The translations under genes and the position numbers were made by a program. The notes beneath the pieces are model-generated. The model worked only from the letters and a program-made list of their open reading frames with translations. It had not been told where the DNA came from and ran no database searches. Below, piece by piece: positions 34,167 through 43,132 of a stretch of DNA of 64,000 bases (positions within the stretch are counted from its first letter, which is position 1; every line of letters starts with the position of its first letter). Source of the stretch: an uncultured Lachnospiraceae bacterium (GTDB lineage Bacteria > Bacillota > Clostridia > Lachnospirales > Lachnospiraceae); the NCBI GenBank assembly GCA_910578555.1, contig CAJTPS010000005.1, forward strand, positions 155,204-219,203. Reading direction: 5' to 3'.

Positions 34167-35639
34167 TTACATCCCGAAGTATTCGTCAAAGATACGCCTG
34201 GCGATGGGAACCGCATAATCTCCGCCGCTTCCCGCCCCTTCGATAATGATGGTAACACACACTTCCGGATCTTCGGCAGGCGCAAATCCGGTAAACCATG
34301 CGTGAGAATCTGTCTTAACACTATTGTATTCCGCTGAGCCGGTCTTTCCTGCCGCCGTGTAGGTCTGACCGGTCAGTTTCGTTCCCGTCCCGCTTGTGAT
34401 AACCTCCTGCATAAGGCTGTTTAACGCCGCCGCTTCTCCTTCCGACATCAATTTCCGGTAGGTGTCCGGATTAAACTGTTTAATCACATTTCCCTCTTCG
34501 TTCTTGACATAATCCACCAGATACGGCTTCATGAGTACACCGTTATTGGCAATCGCGCACGTGATCATATTCAGATGCAGCGGCGTGATCTGCGTCGTTC
34601 CCTGTCCGATCGCCGCCTGTATGATATCGGAGTCGGTAGTAGACTCATCCACGATAAGTCTGCTCTTATTATACGCAAAAGCAACCGGCAGGTCTTTATT
34701 AAACAGCAGACTATTCAGCGTATCGCCAAACTGCTTACGGTCGAGCTGCATGCCGATATTGGCAAAAGAGGCGTTGCAGGACTTGGCAAAGGATCTGGCA
34801 AAATCCTCATGCCCGTGAACCGACCCGTGATAACAGTTGATCGTATCCTGCCCGGACGTAAATCTGCCGCCGCATTGATAAGTGTACTGATCGTAAGTAT
34901 CGGGATTCTCCCGGATATATTCAAGCGCCGTCACGATCTTGAAGGTGGAACCCGGCGGATACAGACCCTGTGTTACACGGTTTAACAGCACCGTACTTTC
35001 CTTGTCTTCCAGAAGATCGTCCCAGATCGCATCGATCTCATTCGGATCAAAGTCCGGCTTCGACACCATGGCTATGATCCTGCCGGTATCGGGTTCCGAG
35101 ACAATAATCGCGCCTTTATAGATTCCCAATGACTGGAATGCAACCTCCTGCACGCCTACATCCAGCGTAGTCACCACACTGTCAGCCGGGTATTTCTCTC
35201 CAGCCACATCGCTTGCCACTTTATCTGCGAGCTTCGCATTGGAATTGATCAGATAATAATTGCTGAGAGACTCGATTCCGTATTTTCCGTTGGAAGCATA
35301 GCCTACCGCATGTGCAAAAAGGTTCCCATACGGATAGACTCTGGTCTCACTGCCGTCTTCTTCCGTCTGTGTCTGCGCCAGAATCTGGCCGCCGGCCGCA
35401 TAAATCGTTCCTCTCCTGTTCTGTGATATAAGCAGTTCCTGCCTGCCGTTATAACTGTTGTTGATCAGCACCTGCCTGTTGGTCGCGGCATAATGACATG
35501 TATATCCCATCATACACAGAAATACCGCCACAAAGAGATAAGTCACTGCCAGAATCTGCCTATTCCTCTTCTGTCGCTTCCTGCTCTTCCCGGAACTCTT
35601 CCGATTCCATTCTTCTTGGTCTTCTCTTCTTCTTGACAC
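34167..35639 (-). CDS. Class B penicillin-binding protein, FtsW partner
   Basis: A 490-residue transpeptidase with a basic N-terminus, one membrane segment (about 30-48) and the motifs PPGSTFK (Ser231, Lys234), SCN (287-289) and KTGSAEYN (about 434). It lacks the large N-terminal dimerisation module of PBP2, as in the PbpA-like group. The GTG at 35639 is supported by GGGAG seven bases upstream, which places the first 80 bases inside ftsW in another frame. With the adjacent FtsW-like protein it forms a second SEDS/PBP pair. Whether it serves division, sporulation or shape is not decided. Confidence 0.9.
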   Translation of the reverse strand: MSRRREDQEEWNRKSSGKSRKRQKRNRQILAVTYLFVAVFLCMMGYTCHYAATNRQVLINNSYNGRQELLISQNRRGTIYAAGGQILAQTQTEEDGSETRVYPYGNLFAHAVGYASNGKYGIESLSNYYLINSNAKLADKVASDVAGEKYPADSVVTTLDVGVQEVAFQSLGIYKGAIIVSEPDTGRIIAMVSKPDFDPNEIDAIWDDLLEDKESTVLLNRVTQGLYPPGSTFKIVTALEYIRENPDTYDQYTYQCGGRFTSGQDTINCYHGSVHGHEDFARSFAKSCNASFANIGMQLDRKQFGDTLNSLLFNKDLPVAFAYNKSRLIVDESTTDSDIIQAAIGQGTTQITPLHLNMITCAIANNGVLMKPYLVDYVKNEEGNVIKQFNPDTYRKLMSEGEAAALNSLMQEVITSGTGTKLTGQTYTAAGKTGSAEYNSVKTDSHAWFTGFAPAEDPEVCVTIIIEGAGSGGDYAVPIARRIFDEYFGM

Positions 35640-36948
35640 GTTTGGCTCCCTCTTCCTGTCTGATAATATACAGCCCTTCTATAATAAAAAACATCACTAA
35701 AGTAGTCAGCACCGAACTTCCGCCGTAACTGATAAACGGCAGCGTTATGCCGGTCATCGGTATAAATTTCGTGCCGCCGCCGATCGTCAGGAACACCTGG
35801 AAAATGTAAGTGACGCCCAGCCCGAATGCGGTCAGCTGGTAAAATTTATCCTTTAACCGCAGCGATATATTCATAAACATGATAAAGCAGCTGATACAGA
35901 TCAGAATCATGCACATGGAGAACACGATGCCCAGTTCCTCCGCCACCGCAGAAAACACGAAATCCGCTTCCACAAAAGGAATGGAATCCGGCGTTCCCCG
36001 GAACAGTCCCAGACCGAACCAGCCGCCGCTGCCGATGGCAAAAAGCGACTGCGTGATCTGATAGCCCGCATCGTCAATACAGCTGAACGGATCTTTCCAT
36101 GCCTGCACACGTACCTGCACATGGCTGAAAAGCTGATAGGCCATCACCGCCGCGCCGCTGCCTCCCGCACAGCCTGCAAGCAGATAGATCCAGTTGCCTG
36201 TGGCGATAAACACCATCATGACATAGACGATAAAGAAGATCAACGCGCTGCCGAGATCCTTAGATGCCACTAAAATCAGCACATGCGCGCCGGCAATCAC
36301 TGCCGTAAGCGCAATCCGCAGCAGATCATGCGATTCACATAGCGCCCCGGCCAGGAAAAACACGAAGATAATCTTTACGAACTCCGACGGCTGAAAAGTC
36401 ACACCTGCCACGGAATAAGATATTTTAGATCCGTAAGTGACGGAACCGAGTATCAACACGATTCCGAGCGCCGCAATGCCAGCCGCCGCATACGCCCAGG
36501 TAAAATTCCGCAGAAATTTAAATTTATGAATCAGAAACGGTATCATCATACCGATGATTATGGAAACCGTCACGATAAAAAACTGTTTGATGGCTTTCTC
36601 AAAAGAAAGTCTGCTGAGGATAATAAATCCGATGCTTAACAGCATACACATGTTGTTGATGATCAGCCGGTTACCATTTGGATAGATCATGGAAAACAGA
36701 ACGATTGCCGCAAACAACAGGATCTGCTGCAGCACATAAAACAGCAGATATTCCAGTTTGCCCGTCTCAAAGCAGATGACGAGAAAGCACGAAAAATGCA
36801 CCAGAAACATCAATAGATTCTGGCGGAAATAAATTCCGCGGCGCCGTTCCTCATCCTGAAACCGGAATACGAGGAAACATTCCAGCGTATATAGTGCGAT
36901 AAACAGTGTAATAAAATACTTGGAAAGCTCGGTAATATATAATTCCAT
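35560..36948 (-). CDS. FtsW/RodA/SpoVE family glycosyltransferase
   Basis: A 462-residue polytopic protein with at least ten membrane segments. Signatures include VTFQPSEFVKIIFVFFLAG, SKDLGSALIFF, FVEADFVFSAVAEELG and ITLPFISYGGSS. Compared with RodA at 4096-5199 it has an N-terminal extension of about 90 residues with extra helices, typical of the FtsW-like copy paired with a short PBP in Clostridia. The C-terminus is highly charged (KRVKKKRRPRR and a Glu-rich end) and overlaps the PBP gene. Confidence 0.92.
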   Translation of the reverse strand: MELYITELSKYFITLFIALYTLECFLVFRFQDEERRRGIYFRQNLLMFLVHFSCFLVICFETGKLEYLLFYVLQQILLFAAIVLFSMIYPNGNRLIINNMCMLLSIGFIILSRLSFEKAIKQFFIVTVSIIIGMMIPFLIHKFKFLRNFTWAYAAAGIAALGIVLILGSVTYGSKISYSVAGVTFQPSEFVKIIFVFFLAGALCESHDLLRIALTAVIAGAHVLILVASKDLGSALIFFIVYVMMVFIATGNWIYLLAGCAGGSGAAVMAYQLFSHVQVRVQAWKDPFSCIDDAGYQITQSLFAIGSGGWFGLGLFRGTPDSIPFVEADFVFSAVAEELGIVFSMCMILICISCFIMFMNISLRLKDKFYQLTAFGLGVTYIFQVFLTIGGGTKFIPMTGITLPFISYGGSSVLTTLVMFFIIEGLYIIRQEEGAKRVKKKRRPRRMESEEFREEQEATEEE

Positions 36949-36954
36949 AGAATA

Positions 36955-39312
36955 CTACTCCACGCCTCTTCTTAAATGTCCCGTCGTATAGGCTTCATAC
37001 GGGAAAGATTCTCCGGCAAGAATCCGCCTGCAGTCTTCGGCGGACTCCGTAATAAAGTCATAACGCCTGACATCCGCGCCGGTCCGCTTCACCTCGTTTT
37101 CCTGCAAATGCAGGGAATATGGAACGGAATTGTATATGATATTATAGCAGTGCAGACAGTTCGTCTCCACCGGAAAATCCGTCCCATAGCGGTCTCTGAT
37201 CCGCAGTCCGGAATGTGAGCAATCATCATTCCATGCCTGACAGCGTCCTGCCGTCTCACGGATACAGTTCGCCGTTACCATAAGCGGAATCGTACCGTAT
37301 ACGATCATAACCGTGCGCAGACCACACTCTCTCGCCGACCGCACAAGCCTTCCGGCTTCTTTCCGGTTCAGTTCATAAGGCAATGTATACTCCTGGCAAT
37401 TGTCTGACCAAAAATGAAGACTTTCTTCGTTAAACGTATATAAACCGGCATCCGGAACCAGTTCATAAGATGTTCCGAATGATCTGGCATAGGCAAGTCC
37501 CTCTAAATTGCGAACCAGAAAGCCGCAGATCATCTTATCGCTTTTCTGTGCGGAGGTATCGTCCGACACATGCTTCCTGCTGTTTTCACAATCAGAGTTG
37601 ACCAGTTCAGTCAATTCTTCCAGATACGATTTATCCCGTATCCGCAGCACATAAGGAAGCGCCAGTGCATACTGCCTGTCCTGATATGCAAGCATATGTG
37701 ATACTACCGTATCGTGCTCTTTCACATAGAGATCACTGTCTATATAGACCCTTCTGCAGGGAAATCCGGCTGTAACAGCCAGTTGTTCACAGTCAGACAC
37801 AAGAATGTCAGTGCATATTTCACAGGGCGGTTTAAGTACCGCGTCGTTTTGGCAGACGACATCTCTATTGCCGGATCTACTCATATAATTTTCGCATTGA
37901 CCGCCGTCTCCCGGTTTCCATTCTTTTATATTCGCATCCGGGCTGCGCCCCGCAGACAGACCCTGTGTGAGAATAAACTGTCGTTCATATGCCTCCACGC
38001 CCTTACGGCGCAGTTCATTCAGCGCACGCACCGGAAGAAATACCTCATTGCGCATCACAACTTCACACGTAGATACCGTCACGCCGCTGTTTCCGGTTTT
38101 TCCCAACTGTTTTGTTACGTCAGCCGGCTGCAGCGGCATCTTCTTCGCCGCCTCCGCCACCGCGCCGTACACGGTAACCGAAACTTCCGTCTCTGCACCG
38201 GACTGCTCCACAGAAATACCGCCGTGCCCTGTATCCGCAGTTCCCGAACCGATGATCTGAAGACATGCCGGTTCGCCTACTGCCAGTGTAACCTTCATTT
38301 TGATCGGCTGCTTTACCGGTTCCCGTATATATTTTGCGGCAATCTGTTCCAGAAGCTTCTGGTCACTCCCGGCATAGCTCGGTTTGTGCAAAGTGATCAT
38401 CTCTCTGCCGTTATGCCGTTCATAGTAACCTGTCTGGATCTCGCTGCGGATATACAGACTGCGCAGCATATCCATATCTTCCTTCGACACATGGTATGCG
38501 TCTGCTCCATTTCGCATATACCGATCAATATATTTGCGGTATAGCGCCGTAACCCCGGCAGCGTACTCCGGTTTCTTCATACGCCCCTCTATCTTAAAGG
38601 AATCAATGCCCGCCTCAATTAACTGCGGAAGAAAAGAAATCGTACACATATCCTTGAGACTGAGCGGATAGTCCACCCCCGTCACCTTCTCTTCCCCGTC
38701 AAGAATCTGATACGGCAGGCGGCAGGGCTGCGCACATCTGCCCCGGTTGCCGCTTCGGCCGCCCAATATACTGCTAAAGAGACATTGTCCGGAATAGCAG
38801 TAGCACATGGCACCGTGTATAAAGCATTCAATCTCCAGCCCGGTCTCTTCCTTTATGCGCCGGACTTCATCAAGGGACAGTTCCCTTGCGGGTACGATTC
38901 GCTCCACTCCCAGCCCGCCAAGCAGTGCAGCGCCGCCGCTGCCTGTCACTGCCATCTGTGTGCTGGCATGGAGTGCCAGATCCGGAAAATGTTCTCTGAT
39001 ATAGCGCAGCACCCCGAGATCCTGCACGATCACGCCGTCAGCCCCCGCTTCATAAAACGGCTGCAGATAAGTGCCCAGTTGTGCAAGTTCCGCATCCTTT
39101 AACAGTGTATTCACGGTAAGATATATTTTCCGCCCCATAAAATGAGCCGTGCGGATGGCACGGCATACTTCCTCTGCGGAGAAATTCTGCGCATATGCTC
39201 TGGCACCGAATTTCTCTCCGCCCAGATACACCGCATCCGCGCCTGCATTCACAGCACCCAGAAATGCTTCGTAACTTCCTGCCGGAGCCAGTAATTCAAT
39301 CGGTTTATTCAT
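36955..39312 (-). CDS. U32 family peptidase / rRNA- or tRNA-hydroxylation type protein
   Basis: A 785-residue protein starting IELLAPAGSYEAFLGAVNAGADAVYLGG, the U32 signature, with the family motif EIECFIHGAMCYCYSGQCLFSS and CAQPCRLPYQ holding conserved cysteines. A DUF3656-like middle and C-terminal domain makes it the long form. Members of this family (RlhA, TrhP) take part in RNA hydroxylation; a real peptidase activity is doubtful for most. It stands between zapA and ftsW, its stop overlapping the ftsW ribosome site. Confidence 0.9.
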   Translation of the reverse strand: MNKPIELLAPAGSYEAFLGAVNAGADAVYLGGEKFGARAYAQNFSAEEVCRAIRTAHFMGRKIYLTVNTLLKDAELAQLGTYLQPFYEAGADGVIVQDLGVLRYIREHFPDLALHASTQMAVTGSGGAALLGGLGVERIVPARELSLDEVRRIKEETGLEIECFIHGAMCYCYSGQCLFSSILGGRSGNRGRCAQPCRLPYQILDGEEKVTGVDYPLSLKDMCTISFLPQLIEAGIDSFKIEGRMKKPEYAAGVTALYRKYIDRYMRNGADAYHVSKEDMDMLRSLYIRSEIQTGYYERHNGREMITLHKPSYAGSDQKLLEQIAAKYIREPVKQPIKMKVTLAVGEPACLQIIGSGTADTGHGGISVEQSGAETEVSVTVYGAVAEAAKKMPLQPADVTKQLGKTGNSGVTVSTCEVVMRNEVFLPVRALNELRRKGVEAYERQFILTQGLSAGRSPDANIKEWKPGDGGQCENYMSRSGNRDVVCQNDAVLKPPCEICTDILVSDCEQLAVTAGFPCRRVYIDSDLYVKEHDTVVSHMLAYQDRQYALALPYVLRIRDKSYLEELTELVNSDCENSRKHVSDDTSAQKSDKMICGFLVRNLEGLAYARSFGTSYELVPDAGLYTFNEESLHFWSDNCQEYTLPYELNRKEAGRLVRSARECGLRTVMIVYGTIPLMVTANCIRETAGRCQAWNDDCSHSGLRIRDRYGTDFPVETNCLHCYNIIYNSVPYSLHLQENEVKRTGADVRRYDFITESAEDCRRILAGESFPYEAYTTGHLRRGVE

Positions 39313-39346
39313 ATATTTTCTGTGTCCTGCTTTCCCTGTTACATGA

Positions 39347-39375
39347 AAAGCCCTGTAGATTTCTCTGACAGGGCT
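39347..39375 (-). terminator. Hairpin after zapA
   Basis: AGCCCTGT / ACAGGGCT with an 11-base loop, followed on the minus strand by TTTTC. It begins seven bases after the zapA stop. The short T run suggests a partial terminator before the U32-ftsW-PBP genes. Confidence 0.7.
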
Positions 39376-39382
39376 AGGTTTC

Positions 39383-39790
39383 CTACTTTTTCAGTTCTTT
39401 CAACTCTGTTTCCAACCGAACGATTTTCTTGGCATTCTCATTGGCATCATTTTGAAGTGCGCGAACGCTCTTCTCCGTACTCTCCAATTTGATTTGTGAT
39501 GCGATCAGTTCATGCTTCAGATCGTACATCTCCTTGTCCTTGTTCTGTATCGTCTCTTCCAGATCGCTGATCTTCTCCTTCGCTTTAAAGTAATCATCCG
39601 CTATATTAAGCTGTAACAAAACATTCTGCGTATCGAGTGACTGTCTCTTGAAGCTGTCAACCTTATTGTATTCCGCCACTTTATTATTTATGTACGAGGC
39701 AACCTTCTGTAAATACTCTTCACTCTCATAACCGCTTAACGTAAAGACCTTACCGGCAATGATTACCTCTGTATCTGTTTTCGTTGACAT
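39383..39790 (-). CDS. zapA: Cell division protein ZapA
   Basis: A 135-residue ZapA: the N-terminal globular part TDTEVIIAGKVFTLSGYESEEYLQKVASYINNK (about 4-36) and a long C-terminal coiled coil. ZapA bundles FtsZ filaments. The ATG at 39790 with GGAGG eight bases before it is preferred to an upstream start 30 bases away. It has its own strong promoter. The coiled coil is longer than in short ZapA versions. Confidence 0.92.
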   Translation of the reverse strand: MSTKTDTEVIIAGKVFTLSGYESEEYLQKVASYINNKVAEYNKVDSFKRQSLDTQNVLLQLNIADDYFKAKEKISDLEETIQNKDKEMYDLKHELIASQIKLESTEKSVRALQNDANENAKKIVRLETELKELKK

Positions 39791-39846
39791 AGGACTTTCC
39801 TCCCATACAAAATATGCCACCCGGTAAAATATGTACTACAAAATCT

Positions 39847-39875
39847 ATTATATACAGCTTGCTACGGAATTTCAA
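39847..39875 (-). promoter_or_regulatory. Sigma-A promoter of zapA
   Basis: On the minus strand TTGAAA (39870-39875), exactly 17 bases, perfect TATAAT (39847-39852), 57 bases before the zapA ATG. One of the best promoter matches in the window. Confidence 0.85.
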
Positions 39876-39900
39876 CCTTTTTTTGCGACAGGCAGAAATC

Positions 39901-39932
39901 CCGGTGCTTATCAGAGTTTGCGAAGCAACCCC
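39901..39932 (-). repeat. Two-hairpin element, copy E, degenerate
   Basis: On the minus strand TTGC-TTC-GCAA then ACTCTGATAAGCACCGG, matching the second hairpin and its GGATAAGC.CGG tail with changes. The first hairpin is not recognisable. It lies upstream of the zapA promoter and is not next to a recognised stop codon. Confidence 0.55.
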
Positions 39933-40390
39933 CGCACTGCGCACAGATTAATTTTTTTATTACATTTTTATGCAGGTACATGACATTTGCCGTTATGAAA
40001 TTGCTCCGTCTGACCGATATATTGAATATACAAAAATCGGGTCTTGCCCGATCAGGTCACAGACTTATAGAAAAAGGAAACGGATTTCCTGCTTTGTTCA
40101 CGGATCGGACGCTCTATAAGAAATATTTTCTTCTGCAATAATCGCTTCTGCTGCGGTTAGTGCAGTTCTTCCGTTTATCAGCGAAATCCGCAATATATTC
40201 TCTGAACACTTTAATGCCCTGTTTTCTTGAAAGCCGGTTTACAACATAGTGATTAGTGAAAGACAGGGGATGATGTGAAAATGAATTTTTTCACACGCGG
40301 GATTTGTGTCTGCGCGCACTTGGCACAAGCCCGGTATATGCGCTGTTTCAACATAGTTGAAACAAAACGTGCGCAGAAATGAGGTCTCAT
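39933..40390 (+). other. Long non-coding gap with several hairpins before the 40391 gene
   Basis: No gene was found on either strand. It holds ATCGGG / CCCGAT (about 40037), GGAAA / TTTCC (about 40078), TGTGAAAA / TTTTCACA (40274-40295), a perfect TGTTTCAAC-ATA-GTTGAAACA (40344-40364) and an outer pairing CTGCGCGCAC with GTGCGCAG (40310-40376) that encloses it. The last two form a structured leader ending 14 bases before the start codon. No known riboswitch consensus was recognised. Confidence 0.5.
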
Positions 40391-41293
40391 ATGAGTATGA
40401 CAGTTGGAACACACAATTCAGATGTCGTCAAAATAGATATGTATAATCGGGACGGTTCTTATGCAGGCACGATGACTGTTTCAAAACCGCGCAGCCAGAC
40501 CGCTTCCAAAACCAGAAGCATATCCATGCCAAAAAAGAAAAAAAAGAAAAAACTGCAGTATAATTCCAAGCGGCTCTCCAATCAGATCATGCGAACCAAA
40601 ACGTCGATCAATGCAAAACAGGTTACGACGAAAACCAAATTCCAGATCGCCGATCTGCGCATGAAACTGATCAGCGGCGATTATGATTATGTGGAGATTC
40701 ATAATGCCCTCACCCATGCCGAGAAAATTGCACGGGTTGCCAAGAAACGCTTAAAACATCTGCAGGAAGAAGAAAACCTGGAAAAGACCGGACGACAGGG
40801 TCTGACAGATCCCGAGGAAATGCGGACGGAAAAAGAGGAAGAAGACGAGATCCTCGATACCACCGGCATGACGCAGGAAGAATTGAAACAACTCGTTCAG
40901 GAGCTTCAAGAAGAACTGGAAAAGATTGAAGAAGACCTGGAAAAAGCCATGGACGAGACACAGAACCTGATGGAAGAATTTACACAGGCAAGCAACCATG
41001 AGATGGAGCCGCACGATCTTGAGCAGTTGAAAAAGAAACACCGTGCCGACGAACTGCGCGATATCATGAAGGCTGATATGGAATATCTCAAGGCTCTTTT
41101 TGATAAATTATCGAAAGAAAAGGCGTCCGGCGCAAGCGGTTTCGGAGACGGCTCCTCCGATTCTTCCGACTCATGCGAATCTTCCGGCGGTTCCGCCGGC
41201 GTATCCTTGCAGATCGGCGGCGTGGATATTCCCGTTAACGGTGTGGAAGCCCCCCTGGAAGTGGCCGGTATGACCGTAGATGTGATGGCGTAA
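40391..41293 (+). CDS. Unknown Lys/Glu-rich coiled-coil protein
   Basis: A protein of 300 residues. N-terminus MSMTVGTHNSDVVKIDMYNRDGSYAG, then a strongly basic block (PKKKKKKKL, about residue 47), a helical middle (FQIADLRMKLISGDYDYVEIHNALTHAEKIARVAKKRLKHL), an acidic coiled coil (about 125-200), a Gly/Ser/Asp-rich linker (about 240-265) and a short beta-rich end (LQIGGVDIPVNGVEAPLEVAGMTVDVMA). No signal peptide or membrane segment. ATG 40391 has GAGG six bases before it. I do not recognise a family. The layout would fit a structural or scaffold protein. Confidence 0.75.
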   Translation: MSMTVGTHNSDVVKIDMYNRDGSYAGTMTVSKPRSQTASKTRSISMPKKKKKKKLQYNSKRLSNQIMRTKTSINAKQVTTKTKFQIADLRMKLISGDYDYVEIHNALTHAEKIARVAKKRLKHLQEEENLEKTGRQGLTDPEEMRTEKEEEDEILDTTGMTQEELKQLVQELQEELEKIEEDLEKAMDETQNLMEEFTQASNHEMEPHDLEQLKKKHRADELRDIMKADMEYLKALFDKLSKEKASGASGFGDGSSDSSDSCESSGGSAGVSLQIGGVDIPVNGVEAPLEVAGMTVDVMA

Positions 41294-41342
41294 AAATTTA
41301 GCTTCGCAAAGTTTCGAGTTCCGCTTCGCGGACTCGAATAAG
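41294..41342 (+). repeat. Two-hairpin element, copy F (after the 40391 gene)
   Basis: Directly after the TAA comes an imperfect first hairpin (ATTTAGC / GCAAAGT around loop TTC, one A-A mismatch), then CGAG-T-TCCGC / GCGGA-CTCG with loop TTC (41315-41336) and AATAAGC. The inner stem differs from other copies by compensating changes. It fills the convergent gap to ruvB. Confidence 0.75.
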
Positions 41343-41354
41343 CTGAGAGATTTC

Positions 41355-42356
41355 TTATATAACAGGAATCTCCAGCCCTAAATGATGATAGGTATGCTCC
41401 GTGACAACTCTGCCGCGGGGCGTTCTGTTTAAGAACCCGTTCTTGATCAGATAAGGCTCATAGACATCTTCTATCGTACCGGCATCTTCTCCGATGGCTG
41501 CCGCCAGAGTATCCAGACCTACCGGTCCTCCTTTAAACTTATCAATCATCGTACACAGGATATTTCTGTCAATGTGATCTAATCCCATCTTGTCCACATC
41601 CATCAGATCGAGTGCAATATTGGCAACCCCCAGGGTAATCACCCCGTCGTATTTTACCTGTGCGAAATCCCTTACTCTCTTTAGAATACGATTCGCAAGC
41701 CTCGGCGTGCCGCGGCTTCTTCTCGCCAGTTCCAAAGCGCCTTCCTCATCAATCTTTACGCCCAGGATCACCGCCGAATGTTGAATGATCACTTTCAATT
41801 CCTCAACCGAATAAAATTCCAGCCGGTGGATCACGCCAAACCGGTCCCGCAGAGGCGCCGTCAGAAGTCCTGCCCGCGTGGTTGCGCCTACCAGCGTAAA
41901 GTGCGGCAGATCCAGACGGATGGATCTGGCAGAAGCTCCCTTGCCGATCATAATATCGATCGCATAATCTTCCATCGCCGGATATAATACCTCTTCCACC
42001 TGCCGGTTCAACCGGTGTATCTCGTCCACAAACAGCAGATCGCCCTCCTGCAGGTTGTTCAGGATCGCCGCCATCTCACCGGGTTTCTCAATCGCCGGCC
42101 CGCTGGTGACTTTCATGTGAACCCCCATCTCATTGGCGATAATACCCGCCAGCGTCGTCTTACCAAGGCCCGGCGGTCCGTAGAAAAGAACATGATCTAA
42201 TGCATCATGGCGCTGCTTCGCCGCCTCTATATAAACTTTAAGATTTTCTTTAATCTTGGATTGACCAATATAGTCATTTAAGGTCTGCGGACGAAGAGAA
42301 CCTTCGATTTTGATGTCCTCCTCTATTAGGTTTGTCTCGATCATTCTGCCGCTCAT
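41355..42356 (-). CDS. ruvB: Holliday junction branch migration ATPase RuvB
   Basis: A 333-residue AAA+ motor: RPQTLNDYIGQ, Walker A GPPGLGKTTLA (about 61-71), Walker B LLFVDEIHRL, the sensor GATTRAG and the C-terminal winged helix with NRTPRGRVVT. It drives branch migration with RuvA. GAGGAAGTAG precedes the ATG. It is the last gene of an operon with ruvA, the HepI-like gene and the NusG-II gene. No ruvC is visible, as usual in Firmicutes. Confidence 0.97.
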   Translation of the reverse strand: MSGRMIETNLIEEDIKIEGSLRPQTLNDYIGQSKIKENLKVYIEAAKQRHDALDHVLFYGPPGLGKTTLAGIIANEMGVHMKVTSGPAIEKPGEMAAILNNLQEGDLLFVDEIHRLNRQVEEVLYPAMEDYAIDIMIGKGASARSIRLDLPHFTLVGATTRAGLLTAPLRDRFGVIHRLEFYSVEELKVIIQHSAVILGVKIDEEGALELARRSRGTPRLANRILKRVRDFAQVKYDGVITLGVANIALDLMDVDKMGLDHIDRNILCTMIDKFKGGPVGLDTLAAAIGEDAGTIEDVYEPYLIKNGFLNRTPRGRVVTEHTYHHLGLEIPVI

Positions 42357-42437
42357 CTACTTCCTCATTTCTTAATATAATAACAATATGCTTACGATTC
42401 CCAGTTGTTTTCTTATTCGTGATCGCTCAAATATTAC

Positions 42438-43061
42438 TTAAAACATATATTTTAAAGCGGCTTTCAGGATACTCTCCACAGTTGTGTCCTCTGTCACTTC
42501 CACTTTCTTCACGGCAGTTGCGGCATCCGATGCAGAATAGCCGAGTGCAACCAGAGCTTCAATCGCCTCTTTCTTCATCAGATTATCCTGACTTCCGCCA
42601 GATGATAAAGCCCCGTTCATAGACGGCGCCGATTCTCCGAGCCCCCGCAGCGTATCCCCCAGCGATATCTTGTCCCGCAGGTCGAGAATCACACGTTCCG
42701 CAGTCTTACTGCCCACGCCGGGCGCTTTGGCAATCGCCTTCGCATCCCCTGCCATAATCGCAAACCGCAACGCATCCGCACTCATGACAGATAGAATCGC
42801 CAGTCCGCCTTTTGGTCCAATGCCGTTAACGGTAATCAGCTTGCGGAAGATTTCCAGATCATCTCTCGTCATGAATCCATAAAGCGAGAAAGTATCTTCC
42901 CGCACAAGCGTATAGGTATATATTTTCACTTCATTTCCGAGCGGCGGAAGCAGATCCGCCGTGGTCGTGGACACTTTCACGTTATAGCCGATGCCCCCGG
43001 CCTCGACAACAATGTTGTCCTCCGCCATTTCCTCTAAAGTTCCTTTTATATAGGCGTACAT
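42438..43061 (-). CDS. ruvA: Holliday junction DNA-binding protein RuvA
   Basis: A 207-residue RuvA: N-terminal OB fold (MYAYIKGTLEEMAEDNIVVEAGGIGYNV), two helix-hairpin-helix motifs (VNGIGPKGGLAILS and APGVGSKTAERVILDL) and the C-terminal domain III that contacts RuvB (EAIEALVALGYSASDAATAV). The ATG at 43061, after AGGAGAGG, is preferred to a start 93 bases upstream that adds unconserved residues. Confidence 0.96.
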   Translation of the reverse strand: MYAYIKGTLEEMAEDNIVVEAGGIGYNVKVSTTTADLLPPLGNEVKIYTYTLVREDTFSLYGFMTRDDLEIFRKLITVNGIGPKGGLAILSVMSADALRFAIMAGDAKAIAKAPGVGSKTAERVILDLRDKISLGDTLRGLGESAPSMNGALSSGGSQDNLMKKEAIEALVALGYSASDAATAVKKVEVTEDTTVESILKAALKYMF

Positions 43062-43132
43062 AATCCTCTCCTGTTCTTCATTCATATCCGCCCGCCGCTT
43101 TCCAGACGGACGCTTCCTGCCTGTAGACGCCT

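Noticed and set aside
39960..40270. Short minus-strand frame of about 31 codons (about 40220-40130) and possible RNA gene
   Set aside because: No ribosome site, no motif, and no tRNA or known small-RNA structure could be recognised; left as unassigned gap.
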